DNA of 29,800 bases from Actinomycetota bacterium (GTDB taxonomy: Bacteria > Actinomycetota > Thermoleophilia > Solirubrobacterales > Solirubrobacteraceae), in assembly GCA_005888335.1 (NCBI GenBank), contig VAWY01000088.1, positions 1-29,800 of the forward strand, read 5' to 3'. The translations under genes and the position numbers were made by a program. This document shows positions 21,743 through 29,194 of this stretch, piece after piece. The notes beneath the pieces are model-generated. The model did not search any database. It saw nothing but the letters and a program-made list of their open reading frames with translations, and was not told the origin of the DNA. Numbering within the stretch: the stretch's first letter is position 1; every line of letters begins with the position of its first letter.

Positions 21743-22864
21743 GTGGCCTTCGGCGTCTACGTCCACGTCCCGTTCTGCGTAACGCGCTGCGGCTACTGCG
21801 ACTTCAACACGTACGTCGGCTCCGATGCCGCAGCGCGCTCGGCCTACGCCGGCGCCGCCATCGCCGAGGTGGGGCTGGCCCGGCGCGCGTTCGGCGCCGA
21901 CGCGCCCGTCGTGGACACGGTGTTCTTCGGCGGCGGCACCCCCACGCTGCTGCCTGCTGCCGATCTCTCGGCGATCCTGGCCGCGATCGCCGGCGCCTTC
22001 GGCCTGACACCCGGCGCCGAGGTGACCACCGAGGCCAACCCCGAGGACGTCGACGCCGCGACGCTGGCCTCGCTGCGCGAGGCGGGCTTCACGCGCGTCT
22101 CGTTCGGCATGCAGAGCGCGGTCGCCCACGTACTCGCGACGCTCGACCGCCGGCACACGCCGGAGCGCGCCGTGGCCGCGGTCGCCGAGGCGCGCGCGGC
22201 GGCGTTCGAGCACGTCTCGCTGGACCTCATCTACGGCACGCCCGGCGAGAGCGACGCCGACTGGGCGGCCTCGGTGGCCGCCGCCCTCGCAGCCGGCCCG
22301 GACCACGTCTCGGCCTACGCGCTCGGCGTGGAGCCGGGGACGGCGCTTCACGCTCGCGTGCGCCGCGGCGAGCTGCCCGCGCCCGATCCGGACGCCGCCG
22401 CCGATCGCTACGTCGCCGCCGACGCCACGCTCGCCGCTGCCGGGCTCGACTGGTACGAGATCTCCAACTGGGCGGCGACGCGGGAGGCGCGCTGCCGGCA
22501 CAACCTCGGCTACTGGCGCGGGGACGAGTGGTGGGGCGTCGGCCCGGGCGCCCACTCCCAGGTGGGCGGTGTGCGCTGGTGGAACGTCCGCCACCCGCGC
22601 GACTACGCGCGCCGCCTGGCCGCCGGGGACTCGCCGGCCGCCGGCCGCGAGGTGCTCGATCCCCCGACCGTGCGGTTCGAGCGCGTGATGCTCGGTGTCC
22701 GGCTGGCCGAGGGCCTCGACCGCGCGCTGCTCTCGCGCGCCGGCGCCGCGGCCGCCGAGCGCCTCGCCGGCGAGGGGCTGCTCACGCTCGACGGCGACCG
22801 GGTGCGCCTCACGCTCGAGGGGCGGCTGAAGGCGGATGCGGTGGTGCGCGCGCTGACCGACTGA
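21743..22864 (+). CDS. hemW: Radical SAM heme chaperone HemW
   Basis: HemW-type radical SAM protein, long annotated as oxygen-independent coproporphyrinogen oxidase but now viewed as a heme chaperone. The [4Fe-4S] motif is C-x3-C-x2-C (VPFCVTRCGYCDFNTYV), followed by FFGGGTPTLLPAADL, EANPEDVD, RVSFGMQSA and SLDLIYGTPGE. The C-terminal HemN_C-like part (WYEISNWA; RHNLGYWRGDEWWGVGPGAHS) is complete; total 373 residues. A GGGAGG Shine-Dalgarno at 21728-21733 sits 9 nt before GTG 21743, which is preferred; ATG 21734 would lie right next to the ribosome-binding site. It diverges from steA. Short CxxxCxYC spacing and size favour HemW over HemN. Confidence 0.9.
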   Translation: MAFGVYVHVPFCVTRCGYCDFNTYVGSDAAARSAYAGAAIAEVGLARRAFGADAPVVDTVFFGGGTPTLLPAADLSAILAAIAGAFGLTPGAEVTTEANPEDVDAATLASLREAGFTRVSFGMQSAVAHVLATLDRRHTPERAVAAVAEARAAAFEHVSLDLIYGTPGESDADWAASVAAALAAGPDHVSAYALGVEPGTALHARVRRGELPAPDPDAAADRYVAADATLAAAGLDWYEISNWAATREARCRHNLGYWRGDEWWGVGPGAHSQVGGVRWWNVRHPRDYARRLAAGDSPAAGREVLDPPTVRFERVMLGVRLAEGLDRALLSRAGAAAAERLAGEGLLTLDGDRVRLTLEGRLKADAVVRALTD

Positions 22865-22899
22865 CGCGCGGGCGGCCGCCGACCGAGCGCGCGCCCAGG

Positions 22900-22921
22900 G
22901 GCAGCCGCGGCTTAGGCTGCC
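22900..22921 (+). promoter_or_regulatory. Hairpin and -10 box (TAGGCT) before the EamA gene
   Basis: GGCAGCC (22900-22906) pairs with GGCTGCC (22915-22921) around an 8-nt loop. TAGGCT at 22913-22918 fits a TANNNT box with its end 7 nt before ATG 22926. The hairpin could end hemW transcription or affect this promoter; it has no T-tract. Confidence 0.4.
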
Positions 22922-22925
22922 GGGG

Positions 22926-23882
22926 ATGTCCGGCCGGGGCTGGGTCCAGTTCGCCGCCGTCTCGCTGCTGTGGGGCGTGGTCTACCTGCTGATCAAGGTC
23001 GCCGGCGAGGAGCTGTCGGCGGCGGCGCTGACCTTCGCGCGCGCGATCCTCGCGGCGGCGGTGCTCGTGCCGCTGGCGGCGCGGCGCGGCGTCCTCGCGC
23101 CGCTTCGGCGGCGGCTGCCGGCGATCGCGCTGCTCGCGCTGCTCGACGTCGCCGCGCCGTTCGTGCTCGTCGCGGTCGCCGAGCGCGCCGTGCCGTCGTC
23201 GCTGGCGGGCATGCTCATCGCCACCGTGCCGCTCCTCGTGGCGCTGCTGGCGCTGCGCTTCGACCACAGCGAGCGCGTCGACCGCCGCCGGTTCGCCGGC
23301 CTGCTCGTCGGCCTCGTGGGGGTCGCCCTCCTGCTCGGCGTCCAGGTCGCCGGCGACGCGCGCGGCTTGCTGGGCGCCGCGCTGATCCTCGTCGCGAGCC
23401 TGCTGTACGCCATCGCCAGCCTCTTCTACAAGCGCGCGTTCGCCGGGGAGGACGCCCTCGGCGTGACCGCGTGGGTCTTCGTCATCTCCGCGGCGGTCCT
23501 CGCGCTTCCAGCTCTCGCCAGCGCGCCAACCCAGGTGCCGGGGGTCGGGACGCTCGCGGCGACCGCCGCGCTCGGGATCGCCTGCACCGCCGTGGTCTTC
23601 GTGCTCTGGTACCGCCTGATCGCCGAGATCGGGGCCGCCCGGGCGACGGTCGTGACCTACGTCAACCCGGCCGTGGCCGTCGGGCTCGGCGTGCTCCTGC
23701 TCGACGAGCCGCTCAGCGGCGGCGGCATCGCGGGCCTGCTGCTCATCCTCGCCGGCTCGTGGGTAAGCACGGGCGGCACCCTGCCGCCGCGCCTGCTGCG
23801 CCGCGCCCCGGCGGCCGAGCCCGCGGCCGCGGAAGGGCCGGGCGCGCTCGTCCCGTCGACCGGCTGGTGCTGCGTCAGGTGA
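22926..23882 (+). CDS. EamA/DMT-superfamily transporter
   Basis: The 318-residue membrane protein has two EamA repeats, about 10 hydrophobic helices in total. Repeat 1 starts FAAVSLLWGVVYLLIKVAGE and ends with SSLAGMLIATVPLLVALLAL; repeat 2 is GAALILVASLLYAIASLFYK through ARATVVTYVNPAVAVGLGVL, with the usual LDEPLSG motif. The substrate is unknown; relatives export amino acids or other metabolites. ATG 22926 follows a TAGGCT box by 7 nt. The final CCVR and stop come from the end of the 162-bp element B; in the sister copy the equivalent TGG is TAG, so the original stop seems to have mutated and translation runs five codons further. Confidence 0.87.
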   Translation: MSGRGWVQFAAVSLLWGVVYLLIKVAGEELSAAALTFARAILAAAVLVPLAARRGVLAPLRRRLPAIALLALLDVAAPFVLVAVAERAVPSSLAGMLIATVPLLVALLALRFDHSERVDRRRFAGLLVGLVGVALLLGVQVAGDARGLLGAALILVASLLYAIASLFYKRAFAGEDALGVTAWVFVISAAVLALPALASAPTQVPGVGTLAATAALGIACTAVVFVLWYRLIAEIGAARATVVTYVNPAVAVGLGVLLLDEPLSGGGIAGLLLILAGSWVSTGGTLPPRLLRRAPAAEPAAAEGPGALVPSTGWCCVR

Positions 23883-24028
23883 CGTTCGCCCCGTCGCCGG
23901 CGGAGCGATCGTCGTGGCTGATTTCGACCGTCATCCGAAGGTGTGGCCCAGCCACATCGAGGATCGACGGGTGGCGCCAGGCGCGGCGAGCGCCCGCCGA
24001 ACGGGGCGAACGTCGCCTGACGCGGCAG
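23867..24028 (+). repeat. 162-bp inverted-repeat element, copy B
   Basis: Identical in length to copy A and 97% identical in sequence (5 differences, three of them clustered at 23921-23923). It is flanked by TG on both sides where A has TA. It lies between convergent EamA and recN, overlapping the EamA end and stopping 5 bp before the recN stop. It is in direct orientation with A, 3.5 kb away. Confidence 0.88.
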
Positions 24029-24033
24029 TGGGC

Positions 24034-25695
24034 CTAGGCCGCTTCCAGGAGCTCCTCCGCGTGGCGGCGGGCGCCCTCGTCCGCGTCGTCGGCGCCGAGC
24101 ATCCGGACGAGCTCGGAGACGACGTCGCGCGGCGCGAGCTCGGTGACCGTCGTGCGCGCCGGGTCGGTTGCCGCGTCCTTGGCGATCGAGAAGTGCCGCG
24201 CGGCGAGCGCGGCGATCTGCGGCAGGTGGGTGATGCAGAGGATCTGGCGCCCCTCGGCCAGCGCGCGCAGCTGCTCGCCCACCGCGCGGGCGGTCTGGCC
24301 GCCGATGCCGGCGTCGACCTCGTCGAAGACCAGCGTCGCCTCGCCCCCGCGGTCGTGGGCGACGCCGAGCAGCGCGAGCATGACCCGCGACAGCTCGCCG
24401 CCGGAGGCGATGTCGCGCACCGGGCCCGCCGGCACGCCCGGGTTGGTCGCCAGCCGGAACTCGACGGCGTCCGCGCCGGCCGGCCCCGGCTCGCGCGCCT
24501 CGAGGACGACCTCGAAGCTCGCGCCCGCCATGGCCAGCTCGGTGAGACGCTCGCGGACCGCCGCCGCCAGCCGCGGCGCCGCGGCTGCGCGCGCCGCGCG
24601 CAGCCGCGCCGACTGGCGCTCGACCTCCTCCCGCGCGGCCGCCGCCTCGCGCTCGGCCTCGGCCAGCGCGTCCTCGGCTCCGGCGAGCTCGTCGCGCCGC
24701 GCCCGGCACGCCTGCGCGTGGCCGAGGACGGCGGCGATCGTCCCGCCGTGCTTGCGCTCGAGCCGCTCGAGCGCGGTCAGCCGCTCCTCGACGGCGTCCA
24801 GCCGTCCCGGCTGCGCCTCGAGCCCTTCGCCGTAGCGGCGCAGCTCGGCGGCCACGTCGTCGGCCTCGAGCGCCACGGCGCGCAGGCGCTCGGTGAGGGC
24901 GTCGAGCGCCGGATCGACCCCGGCGACGTCCTCCAGCCGTGCGGCGGCCGCCGCGACGAGCGCGCCCGCGCCGCCCTCGCCGGCCTCGGGCGCCACCGCC
25001 TCGGCGCCGCCGAGCGACGCGGCGCGCAGGGCCTCGAGGTGGCGCAGCCGCTCGCGCTCGCCGCGCAGCTCGCGCTCCTCGGCCTCATCGGGTGCCACCG
25101 CCTCGATCTCCGCGAGCTCGAACTCGAGCAGGTCCAGGTCGCGCTCGCGCCCGGCCGCGCGCTCGCGCAGCTCCGCGACGGCCGCCTCCGCGGCGCGCGC
25201 CCGCCGCCACGCCTGCGCGCACGCCCGCCGGCGCCCCGCCTGCTCGGGCCCGCAGGCGCCGTCGAGGATCTCGAGCTGCGCCGAGGCGAGCATCAGGCGC
25301 CGCGACTCGTGCTGGCCGTAGAAGGCCAGCAGCTCGCCGGCCAGCTCGCGCAGGTCCGCCACCGACGCCGAGCGGCCGTTGACGTACGCGCGCGTGCGCC
25401 CCTCGGCGCTGACCCTCCGCGCCAGCACCACCTCCTCGGCGTCGGCCGGCAGCCGCTCCCCGCGCTCGCCCTGCAGCGCGGCGGGCAGCGCAAAGACGCC
25501 CTCGACGTAGGCCTCGGATGCGCCGGGCCTCACGATCCCGGCGCGCGCCCGCCCCCCGAGCAGCAGGTCGAGCGCGTGCGCGAGCACCGTCTTGCCGGCG
25601 CCCGTCTCGCCGGTCAGGACGTTGAGACCCGACGCCAGGCGCAGCTCGGCCCGCTCGATCAGCAGGAGGTTCTCGACGCGCAGTTCGTAGAGCAC
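24034..25695 (-). CDS. recN: DNA repair ATPase RecN
   Basis: SMC-like protein of double-strand-break repair that helps to tether DNA ends. It has 553 residues. Walker A (NVLTGETGAGKTVLAHAL) is close to the N-terminus, long Ala/Glu/Arg-rich coiled-coil segments cover about residues 150-350, and the C-terminal head has ASGGELSRVMLALL (signature) and LVFDEVDAGIGGQTA (Walker B). GTG 25695 (MLYELRVENLLLIERAEL) is chosen because the family begins here; the frame stays open another 370 bp upstream through non-coding inverted-repeat sequence. Neighbours tlyA and nadK upstream match Rv1694-Rv1696. No LexA box is seen directly before this start. Confidence 0.95.
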   Translation of the reverse strand: MLYELRVENLLLIERAELRLASGLNVLTGETGAGKTVLAHALDLLLGGRARAGIVRPGASEAYVEGVFALPAALQGERGERLPADAEEVVLARRVSAEGRTRAYVNGRSASVADLRELAGELLAFYGQHESRRLMLASAQLEILDGACGPEQAGRRRACAQAWRRARAAEAAVAELRERAAGRERDLDLLEFELAEIEAVAPDEAEERELRGERERLRHLEALRAASLGGAEAVAPEAGEGGAGALVAAAAARLEDVAGVDPALDALTERLRAVALEADDVAAELRRYGEGLEAQPGRLDAVEERLTALERLERKHGGTIAAVLGHAQACRARRDELAGAEDALAEAEREAAAAREEVERQSARLRAARAAAAPRLAAAVRERLTELAMAGASFEVVLEAREPGPAGADAVEFRLATNPGVPAGPVRDIASGGELSRVMLALLGVAHDRGGEATLVFDEVDAGIGGQTARAVGEQLRALAEGRQILCITHLPQIAALAARHFSIAKDAATDPARTTVTELAPRDVVSELVRMLGADDADEGARRHAEELLEAA

Positions 25696-25752
25696 GCGGG
25701 AGGGTGTACCAGCGGTGGGTGACGGACTGGGGGCCGCTGTGAGTGTTGTGAC

Positions 25753-26059
25753 GCTCCGCTCGGGCGTGGGCCTCGGCGTGCGGCGGTGTTGGATGGCACC
25801 GAGGGAAAGGAGCGGTTTGACCTTGTGGCCGCACCTGTCGGGCGCGCCCCGCGCGCCTCCCTGCGGGAGTTCTGGCGCGTTGGGAGTGGGGCCCGCGACG
25901 AGAGTGCAATCGACCGCGCATATGGCGGTCGATCGCACCTCGATGCCCCGGGTCACCGCACCTGGCGCGTTGCCGCTCGGCCCCGGGCGGAGGCCAGGCC
26001 CGTTCCCCTCGGTGCCATCCGACAGCGCCCCAGCCCGCGCACTCCGGCCCGCGCGGAGC
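25753..26059. repeat. ~307-bp imperfect inverted repeat between nadK and recN
   Basis: The 381-bp gap between recN and nadK (25696-26076) contains no convincing gene but much symmetry. GGATGGCACCGAGGG at 25791-25805 is repeated inverted at 26006-26020. Outside it GCTCCGCKCGGGC (25753-25765) pairs with 26047-26059, sharing the same centre (about 25906). Inside, ATCGACCGC (25909-25917) and GCGGTCGAT (25925-25933) flank a CATATG. TGGCGCGTTG also occurs twice as a direct repeat (25873-25882, 25963-25972). The ends do not match the 162-bp family. A structured leader RNA, a non-autonomous element or a relic are all possible. Confidence 0.7.
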
Positions 26060-26076
26060 GCCACGCCAAGCCGCCC

Positions 26077-26925
26077 CTACGCCAGCTTCCCGAACTTCTC
26101 CCTCAGCCGCCGGTAGAAGGTCGACCCGGGCAGCTGCGCCAGCAGCGCCGCCTCGAGCAGGAACCGGCAGGTCAGCGAGTCGCCGGGCTCGAGCGTGCCC
26201 GCCGGGCGGCCGTCGACCGCGATGTCCACCGCCTCGTCGACGGAGCGGTTGTGGATGACGATGCTGTCGTTGGGTGCGGCGACCATGGGGCGCGCCGTCA
26301 GCGAGTGCGGCGCGATGAACGAGATCACGTACCCCTCCACGCCCCACGCGAGGACCGGCCCGCCGTTGGCGAGGTTGTAGCCCGTCGAGCCCGCGGGGGT
26401 GGCCAGGACGAGGCCGTCGCAGCGCACGGAGCCGACCTCCTCGCCCTCCAGCGCGTAGGCGAGCATGGCCACGCGCTCGCCGGGGCGACGGTGGATGGCG
26501 ACGTCGTTGATCGCCGCCTGGATGCCGGCCGGGGCCTGGAGCGTGATCGCCGGCAGCCGCAGCAGGTCGAACTCGCCGCGGCAGGCGAGCACGAACGCGT
26601 CGCTGAGGCCATCTGGCTCGACTGTGGCCAGGAACCCGATCTGACCGAAGTTGACCGCGAAGACCGGCACGCCGGTGCCGGCGAAGCGCCGCAGCGCGGT
26701 GAGGATCGTCCCGTCGCCGCCGAGGACGAAGACGAGGTCGATGCCCTCGATCTCGTCGGAGCCGTCGACGGCCACGCCGTCGACGGCCCCGAGCTGGTGC
26801 TTGCGCGTCTCGGCGGGGTCGAAGCGCAGCTCGACGCCCAGGTCGTGCGCCGCGGCGATCAGCTTGTCGAGCGCCCAGCGCGTCTCCTCGGGGCGGCGGT
26901 GGGTGTAGACGACCGCGCGCTTCAC
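26077..26925 (-). CDS. nadK: NAD kinase
   Basis: Phosphorylates NAD to NADP using ATP or polyphosphate, in the cytoplasm. It has 282 residues. The GGDGT motif (VFVLGGDGTILTALRRF, residues 69-73), the NE/D motif (AAINDVAIHRRPG) and the Gly-rich substrate loop (LATPAGSTGYNLANGGPVL) are all present, and the end domain (SVDEAVDIAVDGRPAGTLEP) is typical. GTG 26925 overlaps the tlyA stop (GTGA), so it is translationally coupled to tlyA. The tlyA-nadK-recN order equals Rv1694-Rv1696. Confidence 0.95.
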   Translation of the reverse strand: MKRAVVYTHRRPEETRWALDKLIAAAHDLGVELRFDPAETRKHQLGAVDGVAVDGSDEIEGIDLVFVLGGDGTILTALRRFAGTGVPVFAVNFGQIGFLATVEPDGLSDAFVLACRGEFDLLRLPAITLQAPAGIQAAINDVAIHRRPGERVAMLAYALEGEEVGSVRCDGLVLATPAGSTGYNLANGGPVLAWGVEGYVISFIAPHSLTARPMVAAPNDSIVIHNRSVDEAVDIAVDGRPAGTLEPGDSLTCRFLLEAALLAQLPGSTFYRRLREKFGKLA

Positions 26926-27719
26926 GCCGGCTCGACCTCGCGCGCGGCGGCCTCGAGGTCCTCCACCGCGCCCGGCCGGCCGCCCTCGGCCAGCCAGACG
27001 AACGTCTCGCGGTTGCCCTTCGGCCCCGGCAGTCCGCTCGACGCGAAGCCCAGGACCGCGGCGTCGAGCCCTCGCGCAGCGGAGGCGACCGCGACCAGCG
27101 CCGCCCTCCGCGCCTCCGGGTCGCGCACCACGCCGCCCTTGCCGACGCGCTCGCGGCCGACCTCGAACTGCGGCTTGACCAGGGCCAGCGCGTCGAAGCG
27201 CTCCGCACAGCACGCCAGCACCGCCGGCAGCACCTTGGCCAGCCCGATGAACGAGACGTCGCAGACGACCAGGTCCGGCCGGTAGGGCAGCTGCTCGCTG
27301 CGCAGCTCGCGCGCGTTGACGCGCTCGAGCGCCGTCACGCGCTCGTCGTTGCGCAGCGACCAGGCGAGCTCCCCGTAGGCGACGTCGACCGCGACGACGT
27401 GATCGGCGCCGCGCTGCAGCAGCACGTCGGTGAACCCTCCGGTCGAGGCCCCGACGTCCAGGCAGCGGCGCCCGGCGACCGGGATGCCGAGCGCGTCGAG
27501 CGCGTTGGCCAGCTTCACGCCCCCGCGGGAGACGTACGCGGGGCGCTCGTCGAGCACGACGGCCACGTCGGGATCGACGAGCTGGCCGGGCTTGTCGGCT
27601 CGGCGCCCGTCCGCGCCGAGGCGCACCTCGCCGGCCAGGACCGACGCGGCCGCGCGCGTGCGCGAGGCGAACAGGCCCCGGTCGGCCAGCAGCGCGTCGA
27701 GCCGCACCTTCGTCCCCAC
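26922..27719 (-). CDS. tlyA: TlyA-family rRNA 2'-O-methyltransferase
   Basis: In mycobacteria TlyA methylates 16S rRNA C1409 and 23S rRNA C1920 and thereby sets capreomycin sensitivity. The 265-residue protein has an N-terminal S4 RNA-binding domain (VRLDALLADRGLFASRTRAA, about residues 5-65) and an FtsJ-like SAM domain (CLDVGASTGGFTDVLLQRGA; VVCDVSFIGLAKVLPAV; ALVKPQFEVGRE). GTG 27719 is chosen because TACGGT, a TANNNT box, ends 8 nt upstream; GTG 27707 is an alternative closer to the S4 domain. It overlaps nadK by 4 bp. Confidence 0.92.
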   Translation of the reverse strand: MGTKVRLDALLADRGLFASRTRAAASVLAGEVRLGADGRRADKPGQLVDPDVAVVLDERPAYVSRGGVKLANALDALGIPVAGRRCLDVGASTGGFTDVLLQRGADHVVAVDVAYGELAWSLRNDERVTALERVNARELRSEQLPYRPDLVVCDVSFIGLAKVLPAVLACCAERFDALALVKPQFEVGRERVGKGGVVRDPEARRAALVAVASAARGLDAAVLGFASSGLPGPKGNRETFVWLAEGGRPGAVEDLEAAAREVEPA

Positions 27720-27727
27720 GGTCGCGA

Positions 27728-27733
27728 ACCGTA
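27728..27733 (-). promoter_or_regulatory. -10 box (TACGGT) of the tlyA-nadK operon
   Basis: TACGGT on the minus strand ends 8 nt before GTG 27719, the same leaderless spacing as at steA. It lies in the 81-bp gap to the divergent membrane-protein gene. Confidence 0.45.
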
Positions 27734-27800
27734 CTGGCCGCAACCTCTGTGCCTCACGTCACAGTCGATTGGCGAGTCAACCATCATTCTGTCCGGTGCG

Positions 27801-28154
27801 ATGACTGCCTTCCGGCTCATCTCCCTCAGTGCCCACGGCGCCTTCGAGCTCGTGATCGGCCTCGCCCTCATGGCCGCGCCGTTCGTGCTCGGGCTCGGCG
27901 CCGCCGGCACGCTGATCGCGCTCGTCGCCGGCGCGCTCACCGTCGGCCTGGCCCTCGGCGCGGCGGTGGCCGACATCGGCCCGATCGACGTCGCCGCGCA
28001 CTACGCCTACGACGTCGGTCTCGCCATCGGCCTCGTCGGCGCGGCCGTCGTGCTCGCGATCGCCAGCGACGCCGCCGGCGCCGCCGTGTTCCTCGCCGCC
28101 GCCCTCGCCCAGCTCGCGCTGACCCTCACGACCCGCTACAGCGCCGCGAGCTGA
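27801..28154 (+). CDS. Small integral membrane protein of unknown function
   Basis: The 117-residue protein consists mostly of hydrophobic Ala/Gly/Leu/Val-rich helices; I count four likely membrane segments (from about residues 8, 33, 65 and 88). The pattern HGAFELVIGLALMAAPFVLG weakly resembles the SPW-type membrane repeat of actinobacteria; this is an impression, not a firm assignment. No Shine-Dalgarno precedes ATG 27801. It is divergent from tlyA and lies upstream of the flagellin gene but is separated from it by a strong terminator, so it is its own transcription unit. Confidence 0.7.
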   Translation: MTAFRLISLSAHGAFELVIGLALMAAPFVLGLGAAGTLIALVAGALTVGLALGAAVADIGPIDVAAHYAYDVGLAIGLVGAAVVLAIASDAAGAAVFLAAALAQLALTLTTRYSAAS

Positions 28155-28171
28155 CCAGACTTCCCGCAGAG

Positions 28172-28198
28172 ATCACATAGCTAGACCCATCACATAGC
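28172..28198. repeat. Direct repeat ATCACATAGC x2 between two genes
   Basis: The 10-mer ATCACATAGC occurs at 28172-28181 and 28189-28198, start-to-start 17 bp. The region is A+T-richer than its surroundings. It could be a regulator site or part of the transcript end of the membrane-protein gene; it lies upstream of the terminator at 28215. Confidence 0.5.
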
Positions 28199-28214
28199 AG
28201 CATCTCTCCTCCCC

Positions 28215-28245
28215 GAAACGGCCCGCCTTCCCGGCGGGCCGTTTC
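28215..28245 (+). terminator. Strong hairpin terminator after the small membrane protein
   Basis: GAAACGGCCCGCC pairs perfectly with GGCGGGCCGTTTC around a TTCCC loop (13-bp stem). The 3' arm ends in GTTTC and only a short T-run follows, as is common in high-GC genomes. It isolates the flagellin transcription unit from the upstream gene and may work in both directions. Confidence 0.8.
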
Positions 28246-28336
28246 ACTTGGCCGACCGCACCCTCGGCCGATCGTCCAGCGGCGCCCGCCGGGCCTTCAA
28301 GACCGCCGCCGCCGGGCCGATGCGCACGCCGAACAT

Positions 28337-28373
28337 GGGCGACAGGGAGTCGCCCAGGGACGAGTCAAGGAGA
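28337..28373 (+). promoter_or_regulatory. Flagellin leader: CsrA-type hairpin and ribosome-binding site
   Basis: GGGCGAC (28337-28343) and GTCGCCC (28349-28355) form a perfect 7-bp stem that displays an AGGGA loop, so the RNA reads ACAGGGA, a match to the CsrA core ACARGGA. A second CAGGGA follows at 28355-28360, and a third (CAAGGA, 28366-28371) overlaps the AAGGAGA Shine-Dalgarno (28367-28373), 5 nt from the ATG. In Bacillus subtilis, CsrA bound to the hag leader over the ribosome-binding site represses flagellin translation. Whether this organism has CsrA/FliW is not shown here. Confidence 0.55.
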
Positions 28374-28378
28374 ACCCC

Positions 28379-29185
28379 ATGTCCCTTCGCATCCAGAACA
28401 ACGTGGAGGCGTTCAACGCCCACCGCAACCTGTCGGCGGTCAGCGCCAAGGTGACCGAGTCGATGGAGCGCCTGAGCTCCGGCTACCGGATCAACCGCGC
28501 CGCCGACGACGCCGCCGGCCTCGCCATCTCCGAGAAGATGCGCGCCCAGATCCGTGGTCTTGCGCAGAGCCAGCGCAACTCGCAGGACGGCGTCTCGCTC
28601 GTCCAGACGGCGGAAGGCGCGCTCAACACGGTGCACGCGATGCTGCAGCGCGTCCGCGAGCTGGCCGTCCAGTACAAGAACGGCACCCTCGCCGGCACCA
28701 ACCAGTCGGCGATCCAGTCCGAGGTCCTGCAGCTGGCGTCGGAGATCGAGCGGCTCGGCACGACGACGAAGTTCAACGGCATCTGCCTGCTGAACAACAC
28801 CGGCACGGTGTCGTTCCAGGTCGGCTCGAACGACGGCGAGACGATCGCCGTCGCGATGATCTCGCTCGGCGCGACCGTGTCGAACCAGTACTACAACCTG
28901 ACCCCGACCGGCGCGGCCGACATCTCCGAGATCGACGCCGCGATCGACGCCGTCTCGGCCCAGCGCGCCGCGCTCGGCGCGGTCCAGAACCGCCTCGAGT
29001 ACTCGCTGGACAACGTCGGCATCTACCAGGAGAACCTGGTCAGCGCCGAGAGCCGCATCCGCGACGTCGACATGGCGGCGGAGACGGTGCAGCTCACCAA
29101 GAACCAGATCCTGGCCCAGGCCGGCACGGCGATGCTCGCCCAGGCCAACCAGGCCGGCCAGGGCGTGCTCAGCCTCCTGCGCTAG
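28379..29185 (+). CDS. fliC: Flagellin
   Basis: The filament subunit, exported unfolded by the flagellar type III apparatus. It has 268 residues, short for a flagellin: the N-terminal D0/D1 (MSLRIQNNVEAFNAHRNLSA; RLSSGYRINRAADDAAGLAI; ISEKMRAQIRGLAQSQRNSQ) and C-terminal D1/D0 (RDVDMAAETVQLTKNQILAQ; ending GQGVLSLLR) are complete, but the central variable region is only about 50 residues, so surface domains D2/D3 are nearly absent. The Shine-Dalgarno AAGGAGA is 5 nt from ATG 28379. No other flagellar gene is present; neighbours are housekeeping genes. The leader has CsrA-like sites, and strong hairpins lie on both sides, so it is a single-gene unit. Confidence 0.95.
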   Translation: MSLRIQNNVEAFNAHRNLSAVSAKVTESMERLSSGYRINRAADDAAGLAISEKMRAQIRGLAQSQRNSQDGVSLVQTAEGALNTVHAMLQRVRELAVQYKNGTLAGTNQSAIQSEVLQLASEIERLGTTTKFNGICLLNNTGTVSFQVGSNDGETIAVAMISLGATVSNQYYNLTPTGAADISEIDAAIDAVSAQRAALGAVQNRLEYSLDNVGIYQENLVSAESRIRDVDMAAETVQLTKNQILAQAGTAMLAQANQAGQGVLSLLR

Positions 29186-29194
29186 GCCGCAGAC

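Noticed and set aside
24034..26064. N-terminal extension of RecN by ~120 residues
   Set aside because: Family sequence begins at GTG 25695; the upstream part translates an inverted-repeat region with Pro/Gly/Arg-rich, non-conserved sequence.
28258..28275. GCCGAT as a sigma-28 type -10 for flagellin
   Set aside because: GGCCGATCG is present, but I find no TAAA-like -35 at the right distance; the evidence is too weak for a promoter call.
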